In this document: positions 6,884 through 15,740 of the stretch, in pieces
How the letters are laid out: the number at the start of each line of letters is the position of its first letter
Position numbering within the stretch: position 1 is the first letter of the stretch
NCBI GenBank assembly: GCA_900548615.1
Contig: URKW01000027.1
Coordinates: forward strand, 1-20,502
DNA from: an uncultured Eubacteriales bacterium
GTDB lineage: Bacteria; Bacillota; Clostridia; Oscillospirales; Oscillospiraceae
Length of the DNA: 20,502 bases
Reading direction: 5' to 3'
Notes under the pieces: model-generated
What the model was told of the DNA's origin: nothing
Database searches by the model: none
What the model saw: only the letters and a program-made list of their open reading frames with translations
Position numbers and translations under genes: made by a program

Positions 6884-7558
6884 ATGATGAAAAAGAAAAC
6901 GATCTGCTGTGCAGGACTGGTGCTGAGTATGATATGTCTCATAGGTTGTGCAGCCAAAGGCACTCAGAACACCCCGATTCCCGCATCGGCAGCCATTTCC
7001 CCACAGGCGGAAGCACCTGTTGCCAGCAAACCCGACACTGCTCCTGAACAGACAGTTCAGGACACGACCCCTGTGGTGGAACAGACCAAGGAAGCGGATA
7101 CCTCGGTAAACGCAGATGCCGAAGTGCCGCAGACTGCGCCTGTACCCACCACGCAGCACAATGTCGCAGAGGACATTCCCTCCGAAACTGTCCACGCCAA
7201 GACGGGCTACGTGGAGCCGGAGCCTACACCAGAGCCGGAACCTACGCCCGAACCCACGGCTCCGGCAGATCGGCAGTCGGCCATCGACGCGGCCAACGCC
7301 TATGCGGTGACGCAGTACGGTGTCATTACGGACAGCGGCCTGACGCTGGACAACAGCGCTTACCGCTTCCCCGCCGCGGTGCCGGTGGATGCCTCGCAGG
7401 AGACGCTGGAGGCCAAGGCGCGGGACATGGTGGACTTCACGTTCCGTCAGCTCATGATGCAGGCGGGCAAGGACAGTGTGGCAGACGCCGGTTTCCACTG
7501 CAACGTTTGCATTGTGGAAGATGGCGGGAGCTTGCTGATCTACGTCCTCTATGACTAA
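6884..7558 (+). CDS. Surface lipoprotein with proline-rich stalk
   Basis: A 224-residue protein from ATG 6884 (ATG 6887 also possible) behind GAAAGGAAAGG. A type II signal peptide is clear: basic MMKKK, hydrophobic core and lipobox LIGC with the lipidated cysteine at residue 22. Residues about 25-115 are low-complexity, rich in Pro, Ala, Thr and Glu, ending in PEPTPEPEPTPEPT repeats that look like a wall-spanning stalk. The last 90 residues form a small domain (AIDAANAYAVTQYGV ... GSLLIYVLYD) that I do not recognise. It lies first in the pilus operon, so a role at the membrane side of pilus assembly or in surface exclusion is conceivable but not shown. Confidence 0.75.
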   Translation: MMKKKTICCAGLVLSMICLIGCAAKGTQNTPIPASAAISPQAEAPVASKPDTAPEQTVQDTTPVVEQTKEADTSVNADAEVPQTAPVPTTQHNVAEDIPSETVHAKTGYVEPEPTPEPEPTPEPTAPADRQSAIDAANAYAVTQYGVITDSGLTLDNSAYRFPAAVPVDASQETLEAKARDMVDFTFRQLMMQAGKDSVADAGFHCNVCIVEDGGSLLIYVLYD

Positions 7559-7578
7559 AACACAACAATTCCATACGC

Positions 7579-7606
7579 AAAGCCTCTCTGGTAACAGAGG
7601 GGCTTT
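7579..7606 (+). terminator. Stem-loop between lipoprotein and adhesin genes
   Basis: Arms 7579-7590 and 7595-7606 pair over 12 positions with one G-U wobble around a GTAA tetraloop. Only three T residues close the arm, so termination is likely partial. It could reduce transcription from the lipoprotein gene into the adhesin and pilin genes, or protect the lipoprotein mRNA. Confidence 0.55.
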
Positions 7607-7629
7607 ACCCTTTGAAAAGGAGGAAGCTA

Positions 7630-9312
7630 TTGAAAACTGTTAAACGATTTACAGCTTTGGTACTTGCACTGGTTATGGCGGCGATGCTGGCGGTATCCGC
7701 CTACGCTGCCACCGTCGTGGTCAAGTATAAGGTGTATGTCTACACCTCACAGTTGACCTTCAAGCAGTATGACTACAGCAATTCGACGACGCCCAACACA
7801 CGGAACCTGACCATTCTTGCTGACAGCAGTCTTGGCAGTGGCAGTGCCTTATTTCACCTCAAATATGTCAATGGCACAGTGGCCTACTGCATCCAGCCCG
7901 GTGTTCGCTCGGATGACAGCAGCAATTATGTGCAGGGCTCCAGCGGCTGCTGGTACAACCTACCCGCCGCCGTCCAAAGCGGTATCGCGCTGGCCTTGGC
8001 CTGCGGCTACCCCAGCGCCGAGTACGGTACAGCCTATGGTGACAGCAACAACAGCGATATTATCGGTGCAGAGAAATGGGCCGCTACGCAGGCAGTCATT
8101 TGGGACTTAATTTGCGAGTATCGCAGTCCTTACGACTACCGTTCCTGGGGCAGCAGCCCGTTTTACGGCTGTGTCGACACGTCCCGTTATCCCACGTTTG
8201 CTTTGTGGTATGAAAAAATCACGGACGCCATGCAAAGCGCAACTGATATTCCCAGCTTTGCGGCTGCTTCGTCTCGCTGGTGCGATACCATTGAGCTGAC
8301 CAAGGATGCCAGCGGCAATTACTCCGCCAGCGTCACTGACACCAACGGTGTGCTGTCCGATTTCAATTTCAGCTCGAACAGCGGCAACGGCATCACATTC
8401 AGCCAGAAGGGCAATACCCTGACCATCACGGCCACGGCCGAAGCCGCCAAGGGCCTCTCGACCGAGAAAACCTACTCCGCCACTGGCAGCGCATACGGTA
8501 TCGACCCTGACGAAGCCGTTCTGTGCTGGTATGATTCCACCGGCAAATACCAGTCGCTGGCGAGTTACACCGGTGTGGGGCGTGACCCGGTAAAGGCATA
8601 TATCAAGATCAAGGCTACCGTGACGGAGGATAAGGGCAGCCTGACCATTAACAAGACCGACGCCGATACCGGCAAGGCGCTGGCGGGTGTCACATACCGA
8701 CTCTTTGACAGCGCTGGCAACAAAATCGCTGACGCGACCACCGGCGCAAATGGCAAGGCGGTCTTTTCGGATTTGCCTCTCGGCAGTTATACCTATCAGG
8801 AGATCAGCGCACCGGAGGGGTATGTGGTAGATGATACCAAGTATCAGATCACCATTGCCACCGAGGCATTGAATATCACCGAGACCCGGACGAACACCAT
8901 GGCAAAGGGCAGTCTCACCGTCCGCAAGGTGGACGTGACGGGTTCGCCTCTTGCTGGTGCGGAGTTGCTGCTGGAGACTTCCACAGACGGTCAGACCTGG
9001 ACGGAGGTCGGTAAAATTACCACCGACAAGACAGGGATTGCCAAGTGGGGCGATCTCAAGATCGGTGCGCAGTACCGTATTATCGAGGCGAAAGCGCCTG
9101 CTGGCTATACCCTTATGACGGAGCCGGTGTTCACCGGTGTACTGGAGGCCAATAGCCCTGACGTTACCATTACCGCCTGCAACAGTGCAGGCTTCGTCCT
9201 GCCCTTCACGGGCGGCGTGGGTTTCGCCCCCTATATTCTATTTGCAGCACTCATGCTTTGCATGGGTGTTTATTTTTGCAAAAAATCTATCATCAAAAAG
9301 GAGACAAACTGA
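7630..9312 (+). CDS. Thioester-domain adhesin with Cna_B repeats and LPFTG anchor
   Basis: A 560-residue wall-anchored protein. TTG 7630 is chosen as start because AAAAGGAGGA (7615-7624) is properly spaced; the upstream extension to 7612 would lie on top of that site. Signal peptide MKTVKRFTALVLALVMAAML...AYA is cut near residue 26. A thioester domain follows: YCIQPG supplies C86 and ATQAVIWDL supplies Q144, the pair that forms an internal Cys-Gln thioester for covalent attachment to host surfaces. Two Cna_B/SpaA-type isopeptide domains come next (starting KGSLTINKTDADTGKALAG and KGSLTVRKVDVTGSPLAG). The C-terminus has LPFTGG, a membrane segment and a KK-rich tail. Thioester adhesins commonly cap sortase-built pili, so this is the likely tip protein. 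Confidence 0.85.
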   Translation: MKTVKRFTALVLALVMAAMLAVSAYAATVVVKYKVYVYTSQLTFKQYDYSNSTTPNTRNLTILADSSLGSGSALFHLKYVNGTVAYCIQPGVRSDDSSNYVQGSSGCWYNLPAAVQSGIALALACGYPSAEYGTAYGDSNNSDIIGAEKWAATQAVIWDLICEYRSPYDYRSWGSSPFYGCVDTSRYPTFALWYEKITDAMQSATDIPSFAAASSRWCDTIELTKDASGNYSASVTDTNGVLSDFNFSSNSGNGITFSQKGNTLTITATAEAAKGLSTEKTYSATGSAYGIDPDEAVLCWYDSTGKYQSLASYTGVGRDPVKAYIKIKATVTEDKGSLTINKTDADTGKALAGVTYRLFDSAGNKIADATTGANGKAVFSDLPLGSYTYQEISAPEGYVVDDTKYQITIATEALNITETRTNTMAKGSLTVRKVDVTGSPLAGAELLLETSTDGQTWTEVGKITTDKTGIAKWGDLKIGAQYRIIEAKAPAGYTLMTEPVFTGVLEANSPDVTITACNSAGFVLPFTGGVGFAPYILFAALMLCMGVYFCKKSIIKKETN

Positions 9313-9314
9313 AC

Positions 9315-11156
9315 ATGAAAAAGATCCATCGCGTATTCGCCATGCTCATGGCCGCCATTATGGCCTTGAGCCTCGTTACTACGGCATTTGCCGCAGAACC
9401 TACCATTGACGCCAGCAAAAAGGCGTCGCTCTCCATTTACAAGTACGATATCACCAAAGCCAGCGAAGATGGCGTGTGGGATGCGGAATCCTACGTCTCC
9501 ACCGGCCTGCATGACGACGCTGTTATCGACAAGCTGAGCAAATATGCTATTCAGGGCGTGGAGTTCACCTACCTTCGCATCGCTGACATTGCCATGAACA
9601 ATGAAGTCATGGATGGTCAGCGCACGGTCGGTGTACTGTATGGCTTCGACACCTCTGACCGCTCCAACGCCGTGCTGTCCGCCATCGGCCTGACCGCCGC
9701 GGACGCTCACAAGACCGAGAACGGCATCAACTACTTCACCAGCGATGCTCTGAACAACAAGCTGGCCGCAACTCTCGCAACCAACGCTACGAATGTGAAG
9801 AACGCTCTGGAAGCTGCCGTGAAGAACGGCGGCGTGGCTATGACCGAGACGGATACCACTGGCCACACTTCCGCTTCTGATATGGATCAGGGCTTGTATC
9901 TTGTCGTGGAGACTCGCGTTCCTGAAAACGTGACTTCTACCTGCAATCCCTTCCTGATTTCCCTGCCCATGACGACCGTCGATGGCAGCGAGTGGATTTA
10001 CGATCTGACCGTGTACCCCAAGAACCAGACTGGCAACCCCAACCTCGAAAAGACCGTCCGCGAGAGCAAGAACAGCACCGGCAAGCACAACGGCAGCCTG
10101 ACCGACATCACCGATGGTTACGCTCATACCGCTACCGCTTCCGTGGGCGATGTTGTGGACTACCAGATTCTGAGTACCCTGCCCACCATTACCTCCAAGG
10201 CTTCCAGCCTGAGCGAGTACACCTATGTGGACACCATGTCCGAAGGTATTCGCTACCACAAGAACGACGTGGTTATCGAGTTCTTCAAGGACGCTGGCTG
10301 TACCGATAAGATTGCCACTTGGACGGAGGATTCCGGAAAGTTCACTGTGACCTACGATGACGTGCAGAACACCATGACCATCAAGATGACCGAGACTGGC
10401 CTGAGCGAGATCAACGAGGCGACCACTGTTTACACCGACAGTGTCAAGCGTGGTTACTCCGACTGTACAATGCGCATTACTTACGCCGCCACCCTGACCG
10501 CCGACGCGCAGATGGGCGACAAGGATAACCCCAATAATGTTACCCTAACTTGGAAGCGTACCAACACTACCTACTACGACACCTTGGAAGATTGCTGCCA
10601 CGTCTATACCTATGGCGTAGACATCCTCAAGCAGTTCTCTGATGGTAAGGGTAGCATTCAGAACGTCAAATTCAACCTGCACAACGATACTGACGATTGC
10701 TATATCATCGCAGAGCAGAAGGACGGTGTGTACTACACCAAGGGCTTTACCTCCAAGAAGTCCGATGCTACCAACTTTATCCCCAATGCACAGGGCCACA
10801 TCATTGTGAAGGGCCTGGAGGATGATAGCTACAGCCTGACTGAAACCGCCACGGATAAGGGGTATGTACTGCTCAAGGAAGCGGTCAAGATTATTATTAA
10901 GACCTCCGAGAATGGTCAGTGTGAGGAGTGTGGTGCGAAGCTCCTGACTGCTTCCGCCACCGTAAACGGCAAGGATGTTACCATGACGGATGGCAACGCC
11001 ATTGTGCCCATGACTGTCGTCAATAATCCTGGTTTTGATCTGCCCAAGACTGGTGGCCGGGGTGTTTGGATGTATACGGTGGGCGGTGTCCTGCTGCTGG
11101 GCGCAGCGGCTTTCATCGTAATCCGCAGCCGTAAGCAGCACAAGAGTGAGCAGTGA
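9315..11156 (+). CDS. Sortase-assembled pilus backbone protein (SpaA/FimA type)
   Basis: A 613-residue protein with ATG at 9315, 2 nt after the adhesin stop; AAGGAG (9298-9303) lies in the adhesin tail. Signal peptide to about residue 27 (TTAFA-AEP). The pilin motif WIYDLTVYPKN places the probable crosslinking lysine at K236. Fimbrial isopeptide-type domains follow, with an E-box-like SLTETATDKGYVLL near the end. The sorting signal is LPKTGG, followed by a membrane helix and RSRKQHK tail. Known mechanism: a class C sortase joins the Thr of LPKTG of one subunit to the pilin-motif Lys of the next. Codon use is regular and GC a little lower than in the transfer genes. This is the probable shaft of a pilus. 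Confidence 0.88.
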   Translation: MKKIHRVFAMLMAAIMALSLVTTAFAAEPTIDASKKASLSIYKYDITKASEDGVWDAESYVSTGLHDDAVIDKLSKYAIQGVEFTYLRIADIAMNNEVMDGQRTVGVLYGFDTSDRSNAVLSAIGLTAADAHKTENGINYFTSDALNNKLAATLATNATNVKNALEAAVKNGGVAMTETDTTGHTSASDMDQGLYLVVETRVPENVTSTCNPFLISLPMTTVDGSEWIYDLTVYPKNQTGNPNLEKTVRESKNSTGKHNGSLTDITDGYAHTATASVGDVVDYQILSTLPTITSKASSLSEYTYVDTMSEGIRYHKNDVVIEFFKDAGCTDKIATWTEDSGKFTVTYDDVQNTMTIKMTETGLSEINEATTVYTDSVKRGYSDCTMRITYAATLTADAQMGDKDNPNNVTLTWKRTNTTYYDTLEDCCHVYTYGVDILKQFSDGKGSIQNVKFNLHNDTDDCYIIAEQKDGVYYTKGFTSKKSDATNFIPNAQGHIIVKGLEDDSYSLTETATDKGYVLLKEAVKIIIKTSENGQCEECGAKLLTASATVNGKDVTMTDGNAIVPMTVVNNPGFDLPKTGGRGVWMYTVGGVLLLGAAAFIVIRSRKQHKSEQ

Positions 11157-11968
11157 AACGCTGGCTATTGGCGGCGGCTTGCGGCGTTGTGGCGCTGGGC
11201 CTTTTGCTTTACCCACTGGTGGGAGAACTTCTGAGTGAAAAGTATCATTCAGACGTGGAAACCACCTACACCGCAGCCATCGAGGACACCGATGATGCCG
11301 AGCTGACCGCCCAGCGTGAAGCCGCAGAGCAGTACAATGCTATGCTGGCCAATGCGACGATCTCTGAGGGAGGGGCATCCGCCCCTCCCTTGGCCTACGC
11401 CGATCAGCTCACCGTGGGCGGTGTCATGTGCTATGTTGACATTCCAAAAATCAATGTGTACCTGCCGGTACAGCACGGTACGGGTGCTGAGACACTTGAA
11501 AAATCCGTGGGCCATGTGGTAGGAACGTCTCTGCCGGTGGGCGGCAGCAGCACCCATGTGGTACTTTCGGCCCACAGCGGGATGGCAAGTTCCAAGCTGT
11601 TTTCGGACATCGACCAGCTTACAGAGGGTGACATCTTTTATATCCATGTCTTGGGTGAAGTTTTGGCTTATGAGGTAGATGCCATCAACACAGTGGTGCC
11701 TACAGATACGAGCCTGCTGCAAATCGAAAAAGGCAAGGATTTGGTCACGTTGGTGACGTGTACCCCGTTCGGGGTCAATACCCATCGCCTATTGGTACGG
11801 GGCCACCGGGTGCCATACACACCAGAGCAGGAATCAGCGACTGCCGAAGCGCAGAAGGCCACTTCCTCGTGGACGCAGCATTACCTCACAGGTCTTGGCA
11901 TCGGCCTTGGCGTGGTGGCCGTGGTCGGTGGTGCTTACTTTTGGGTGAGGAGGGTGTGCCATGCGTAA
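11153..11968 (+). CDS. Class C (pilus-polymerising) sortase
   Basis: A 271-residue membrane enzyme starting at GTG 11153, which overlaps the pilin stop codon (GTGA). An N-terminal membrane helix, the sortase barrel and a C-terminal membrane helix (about 244-266) give the usual class C layout. Catalytic residues are visible: H141 in VVLSAHSGM, C203 in TLVTCTPFG and R212 in NTHRLLVRGHR. The typical class C lid motif Asp-Pro-aromatic ahead of the barrel is not seen; that stretch reads ISEGGASAPPLAYADQLT. It would cleave the LPKTG/LPFTG signals of the two preceding proteins and polymerise the pilin. The 3' end overlaps the next sortase by 8 nt. Confidence 0.87.
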   Translation: MKRWLLAAACGVVALGLLLYPLVGELLSEKYHSDVETTYTAAIEDTDDAELTAQREAAEQYNAMLANATISEGGASAPPLAYADQLTVGGVMCYVDIPKINVYLPVQHGTGAETLEKSVGHVVGTSLPVGGSSTHVVLSAHSGMASSKLFSDIDQLTEGDIFYIHVLGEVLAYEVDAINTVVPTDTSLLQIEKGKDLVTLVTCTPFGVNTHRLLVRGHRVPYTPEQESATAEAQKATSSWTQHYLTGLGIGLGVVAVVGGAYFWVRRVCHA

Positions 11969-12647
11969 GAAATCCCTTGTACTGGCAGTACTGCTGGCCG
12001 TGGCGGGCGTCTGCGTGATGCTGTGGCCGGTGTTCACGGGACATAGGCTCCAGAACAACGCCGCAACTGCCGTGCAGGAGTTCTTGGCCGACCGCGACGA
12101 ACCGGAGCAGCAGTATCCCGAACTGCTGGCAGCTTTACAGAAATATAACCGCCAGCTTTACGCAGAAAAGCAGTGTAACCTCACCGACCTCGAAGCTTGC
12201 GAGACACCGGCTGCTGACCTGACCGCCTACGGCATTGAGGATGAGATTATAGGCGTCTTAGAGATACCCGCCATGGAACTGACCATGCCGGTCTATCTTG
12301 GCGCATCCGACACTCACCTCGCGGCAGGAGCGGCGGTGCTGGGTAACACGTCAGCGCCCATCGGCGGCGACAACACCAACTGCGTCATTGCCGGTCATAG
12401 AGGATGGAAAGGCGCGGACTACTTCCGGCACATAGATAAGCTTACCGTGGGCGATGAAGTTGTCATTACCACCCTGTGGGAAACGCTGACCTACACGGTA
12501 GCAGACATTCAGATCATCCAGCCGCACGAAATCGAAAGAATCAAAATCCAGCAAGGCCGCGACCTGCTGACGCTGCTGACCTGCCACCCCTACGCCAGCG
12601 GTGGCAAGCAGCGGTATGTAGTGTACTGCGAAAGGGTGACGGAATGA
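11961..12647 (+). CDS. Second sortase of the pilus operon
   Basis: A 228-residue protein from ATG 11961, overlapping the first sortase by 8 nt. One N-terminal membrane helix (about 5-24) and no C-terminal one. Catalytic residues: H146 in CVIAGHRGW, C208 in TLLTCHPYASGG and R218 in KQRYVVYCER. The substrate loop differs from the first sortase, and the single membrane anchor suggests a different task, for example wall anchoring of the finished pilus or adding the tip adhesin. Class assignment (C-like) is uncertain. The stop overlaps the virD4 start (ATGA at 12644-12647), so coupling protein and pilus genes are translationally linked. Confidence 0.82.
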   Translation: MRKKSLVLAVLLAVAGVCVMLWPVFTGHRLQNNAATAVQEFLADRDEPEQQYPELLAALQKYNRQLYAEKQCNLTDLEACETPAADLTAYGIEDEIIGVLEIPAMELTMPVYLGASDTHLAAGAAVLGNTSAPIGGDNTNCVIAGHRGWKGADYFRHIDKLTVGDEVVITTLWETLTYTVADIQIIQPHEIERIKIQQGRDLLTLLTCHPYASGGKQRYVVYCERVTE

Positions 12648-14386
12648 AGCCTGTAAAGCCTGTGGTATGGGTACTGCTGGGCATTTTCTCCGTTTACCTT
12701 GCCATTGCAGCGGCCAGCGCCTATGAGGAAGGCAGCAACATATTCGTATGGATGGGGCGTTTCAGTGAACTGCTGAAACGCCCTTCTTTACTGCGTTGGA
12801 CGCCGCATACGGTGAAGTGCATCATCGTGACACTGCTGCTCTGCGCTTTTGCGGTGCTGCTGTACCGCTCAGACCGTGAGAAGCGCCGCCCCGGCGGTGA
12901 ATACGGCACGGCCAAGTGGGAGGCGGTGGAGACGATGAACCAGAAGTACGCCGATAAGGACGGGCCGAACGTGATCCTGACCCAGCACGTTTCCATCGGC
13001 ATGGACGGCTATAAGCACCAGCGCAACCTAAACGTCCTCGTGGTAGGCGGCAGTGGTTCCGGCAAGACGCGGTACTTCTGCAAGCCCGGTCTGATGGATG
13101 CCAACTGCTCCTATCTGGTAGTCGATCCCAAGGGGGAAATGCTGCGCTCCACCGGCCATTTTCTGAAAAGCCAAGGCTACGATATTAAGGTATTTGACCT
13201 GATCCATCCCCGTCAGTCGGATGGCTATAACCCGTTCCGCTATATTCGTGAGGAGCCGGACGTGCTGAAGCTGATGGACAATCTGGTGAAAAATACCACG
13301 CCGCCAAAAGGCGCGTCCAACGACCCCTTTTGGGAGAAAGCGGAAATCGCCCTGGATTCCGCCTTGATGCTGTATTTGCTCAGTGAAGCGCCAAAGGAGG
13401 AGCAGACCTTTGAAATGCTCATGTTCATGCTGAACAGCGCACAGGCCAGTGAGGAGGACGAACAATTCCAAAGCCCGCTGGACTTGCTGTTTCAATCGCT
13501 GGAGGATCGGGAGCCTGACCATTTGGCGGTGAAACAATATAAGGTTTACAAAAAGGCTGCGGGCAAGACCGCTAAGAGCATTCTGATTACGGCGGGCGTT
13601 CGCCTGACCGCCTTCATCTTCCCGCAGTATGCCGCCATCATGCAGGAGGACGAGATGGACTTCGGCTCTTTGGGTGAACGGAAGCGGGCAATCTTCTGCA
13701 TTACCCCCGTCAACGATGGCAGCATGAACTATCTGGTCAGCATGCTGTTTACCCAGTGCTTTCAGGAGCTTTACCTGCGGGCGGACGAGCGGTATGACGG
13801 GCGGCTGCCGGTGCCGGTGCGGGTGATACAGGATGAGTGGGCCAACGTTCCCCAGCCGGACAGCTATCCCAAGGTGCTGGCAACCTGCCGCAGCTACAAC
13901 ATCGGCATTGATATTATCGTGCAGAACATCCAGAGCATCAAGGCCCGCTATCGAGACGAATACCAGAGTATTATCGGCAACTGCGATACGCTGCTGTTTT
14001 TGGGCGGCGGCAACGAGCCGGAATCGCTGGAGTTCATGTCAAAGCTGCTGGGTAAGGAAACTATCAGCATCCGGACACGGGGCCAGACGCGGGGCCGAAG
14101 TGGCTCCAGCTCCATCAACTATCAGTTGACGGGACGTGAGCTGATGACGCCAGACGAAATACGCCGTATGCCCACGCGGGAAGCGCTGCTGCTGATCCGC
14201 GGCGAGAGCCCTGTGCGGGACAGAAAGTACAACATTAAGAAGCACCCCAATTACCGCTACACGCAGGATGGCGGCGCGAAGCCCTATATCCACAACCCGC
14301 CGCCTGCGCCCGATTACGCATTGACAGATCTGCCCTATGTGTTCCGAACATTGGACGACTTTAGATTTTTGGAGTCCTGCAAATAA
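12644..14386 (+). CDS. virD4: VirD4/TraG-type coupling protein (type IV secretion)
   Basis: A 580-residue inner-membrane ATPase that delivers the relaxase-DNA complex to the channel. Start ATG 12644, overlapping the sortase stop. Two membrane segments lie in the first 75 residues. Walker A is GGSGSGKT (135-142), VVDPKGEM follows, and IQDEWANVPQP gives the Walker B acidic pair; the TraG C-terminal region (IVQNIQSIKARYRDEYQSI, LLFLGGGNEPES) is intact. The length is normal. The last codons (Ser-Cys-Lys-stop) appear to come from the end of the IS110 element: joining 14374 to 15929 instead gives Leu-Arg-Leu-stop. This small change probably does not affect function. Confidence 0.93.
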   Translation: MKPVKPVVWVLLGIFSVYLAIAAASAYEEGSNIFVWMGRFSELLKRPSLLRWTPHTVKCIIVTLLLCAFAVLLYRSDREKRRPGGEYGTAKWEAVETMNQKYADKDGPNVILTQHVSIGMDGYKHQRNLNVLVVGGSGSGKTRYFCKPGLMDANCSYLVVDPKGEMLRSTGHFLKSQGYDIKVFDLIHPRQSDGYNPFRYIREEPDVLKLMDNLVKNTTPPKGASNDPFWEKAEIALDSALMLYLLSEAPKEEQTFEMLMFMLNSAQASEEDEQFQSPLDLLFQSLEDREPDHLAVKQYKVYKKAAGKTAKSILITAGVRLTAFIFPQYAAIMQEDEMDFGSLGERKRAIFCITPVNDGSMNYLVSMLFTQCFQELYLRADERYDGRLPVPVRVIQDEWANVPQPDSYPKVLATCRSYNIGIDIIVQNIQSIKARYRDEYQSIIGNCDTLLFLGGGNEPESLEFMSKLLGKETISIRTRGQTRGRSGSSSINYQLTGRELMTPDEIRRMPTREALLLIRGESPVRDRKYNIKKHPNYRYTQDGGAKPYIHNPPPAPDYALTDLPYVFRTLDDFRFLESCK

Positions 14387-14408
14387 AAGTCAATAGCAAA
14401 AACAAAAA

Positions 14409-14431
14409 AGTCCCGCAAAATTTGCGAGACT
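14409..14431 (-). terminator. Intrinsic terminator of the IS110 transcript
   Basis: Arms 14409-14419 and 14421-14431 pair over 11 positions with one mismatch. On the minus strand the stem is followed by T6, then GTTTTTG, a good intrinsic terminator for the transposase mRNA. On the plus strand no T-run follows, so read-through from virD4 toward maff2 is not blocked by it. Confidence 0.6.
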
Positions 14432-14500
14432 GAAAATGGGTACAACAAAACAGGCTGGAGAAGAATTGAATCGCCAGCCGGGATGAAGTTGGTCGTTCGC

Positions 14501-15727
14501 TTAACTCTGTGCGAGGCTCTGCCGCGCGTCGAATGCCTCAAGGCACTCTTTCACACGGGCATAGTAGATGCGCAGGAACTTGTTCTGCGCGGCTGTCATG
14601 TAGACAAAATAAGGCTTGCCCTCGCTGCGTTTCTTATCGAGGAACTGGTACACAGGCTCATCTACAGGAGACCTCTTTAGGTAAGTGCAGACGATTTGAT
14701 ACAGCGTTTTCCGAAGATGCGGAGAACCGCGCTTGGTTGTTGGAGTGCTTTTTGCTTCGTGCTTGCCGGATTGATCCACAGCCGGATCAACACCGGCGAA
14801 ACCCACGATAGAACTGCGGCGGGGAAAACGGCGTACATCTCCAATCTCAGCCATAAGCTGTGCGGCAGTGGTTTCGCCAACACCGTACATGGCCCGCACG
14901 GTATCGTACTCCGGCAGCTGCTTTGCAAGGCGTGTCATTTCGGCACGCAAAGCTGCCAGTGTCATCTTACCCGCAAGAAGCTGCTGTGCCGCTGTGGTAA
15001 TGAGTAACTTCGTGTTGTCATTCTTCGGCAGCGTGGTGAAATGGCCGTAGCTTCCGGCGTAGACATCCAGCGCCTTTTCTGCGCTAAAATGGTAGCCCTT
15101 GCGCTTGCACCACTTCTGATAGCGCTCGGTGAATGCCTTTTCGCTGACGCGGCAGACGCAGTCACAGTGCCAGAAGGTCATGACAAAATCCACCCATTTC
15201 TGGTGGCCGTCCGCACGCTCCGGGCTGGAGAACAGTTCGTTCACGCCAGGAAAGGTCTTGTCGGCCAGCGAAATGAGATTGTTTTGCAGCGATACCACCG
15301 TTTTCATGTAGAGGTTGTACTGGCGGCTGCACAGCTTCAGTTGTTGTCTTACAGTGTCCATGGGAGTATATTCCCGCAGATCTACCCAATTGTCAAGGCC
15401 GTACTTGGCGATTTTCATGGCATCCGCCTTGTCGGTTTTGACCTTGCGGATAGAGCCGCCCCCGCTCTGTTTGATGAACAGCGGATTGAGGACGCAGACA
15501 TAAATGCCGTACTCATACAGTGCCGCCGCGACCGGCTCGTGGTAGCGCCCGGTGGCCTCCATGACGACGCGGGTATCTTCCCCCAGCGCGATGATGGCGT
15601 AAGCCATCTGCTCCAGACCGATCTCGGTGTGGAGAAATTCCTGTGGCAGCAACGCCACTTCACCCATTGGCCGCAGGGCAGCCACCATGCTTTTCCCTTT
15701 GGAAACATCGATCCCTACTGCGTTCAT
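14501..15727 (-). CDS. IS110-family transposase (bridge-RNA-guided recombinase)
   Basis: A full-length 408-residue protein with GGAGG (15734-15738) ahead of the ATG. The N-terminal RuvC-like DEDD domain is visible: GIDVSKGKSMVA (first Asp), VVMEATGRYHEPVAAAL (Glu) and KTDKADAMKIAKYG (last Asp pair). The middle is helical. The C-terminal Tnp domain (Transposase_20) has VRAMYGVGETTAAQLMAEIG and VGFAGVDPAVDQSGKHEAKS, where the conserved Ser nucleophile of the family is expected near SGKHEAKSTPTTKRGSPHLR. Known: these enzymes cut and join target and donor guided by a structured RNA from the element's non-coding end. The gene runs antisense to the transfer operon and appears intact. Confidence 0.92.
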   Translation of the reverse strand: MNAVGIDVSKGKSMVAALRPMGEVALLPQEFLHTEIGLEQMAYAIIALGEDTRVVMEATGRYHEPVAAALYEYGIYVCVLNPLFIKQSGGGSIRKVKTDKADAMKIAKYGLDNWVDLREYTPMDTVRQQLKLCSRQYNLYMKTVVSLQNNLISLADKTFPGVNELFSSPERADGHQKWVDFVMTFWHCDCVCRVSEKAFTERYQKWCKRKGYHFSAEKALDVYAGSYGHFTTLPKNDNTKLLITTAAQQLLAGKMTLAALRAEMTRLAKQLPEYDTVRAMYGVGETTAAQLMAEIGDVRRFPRRSSIVGFAGVDPAVDQSGKHEAKSTPTTKRGSPHLRKTLYQIVCTYLKRSPVDEPVYQFLDKKRSEGKPYFVYMTAAQNKFLRIYYARVKECLEAFDARQSLAQS

Positions 15728-15740
15728 TTTGTTCCTCCTT

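Noticed and set aside
9270..10259. 329-codon minus-strand frame opposite the pilin
   Set aside because: Low-complexity His/Gly/Val/Ala translation, shadow of the pilin gene with signal peptide and pilin motif.
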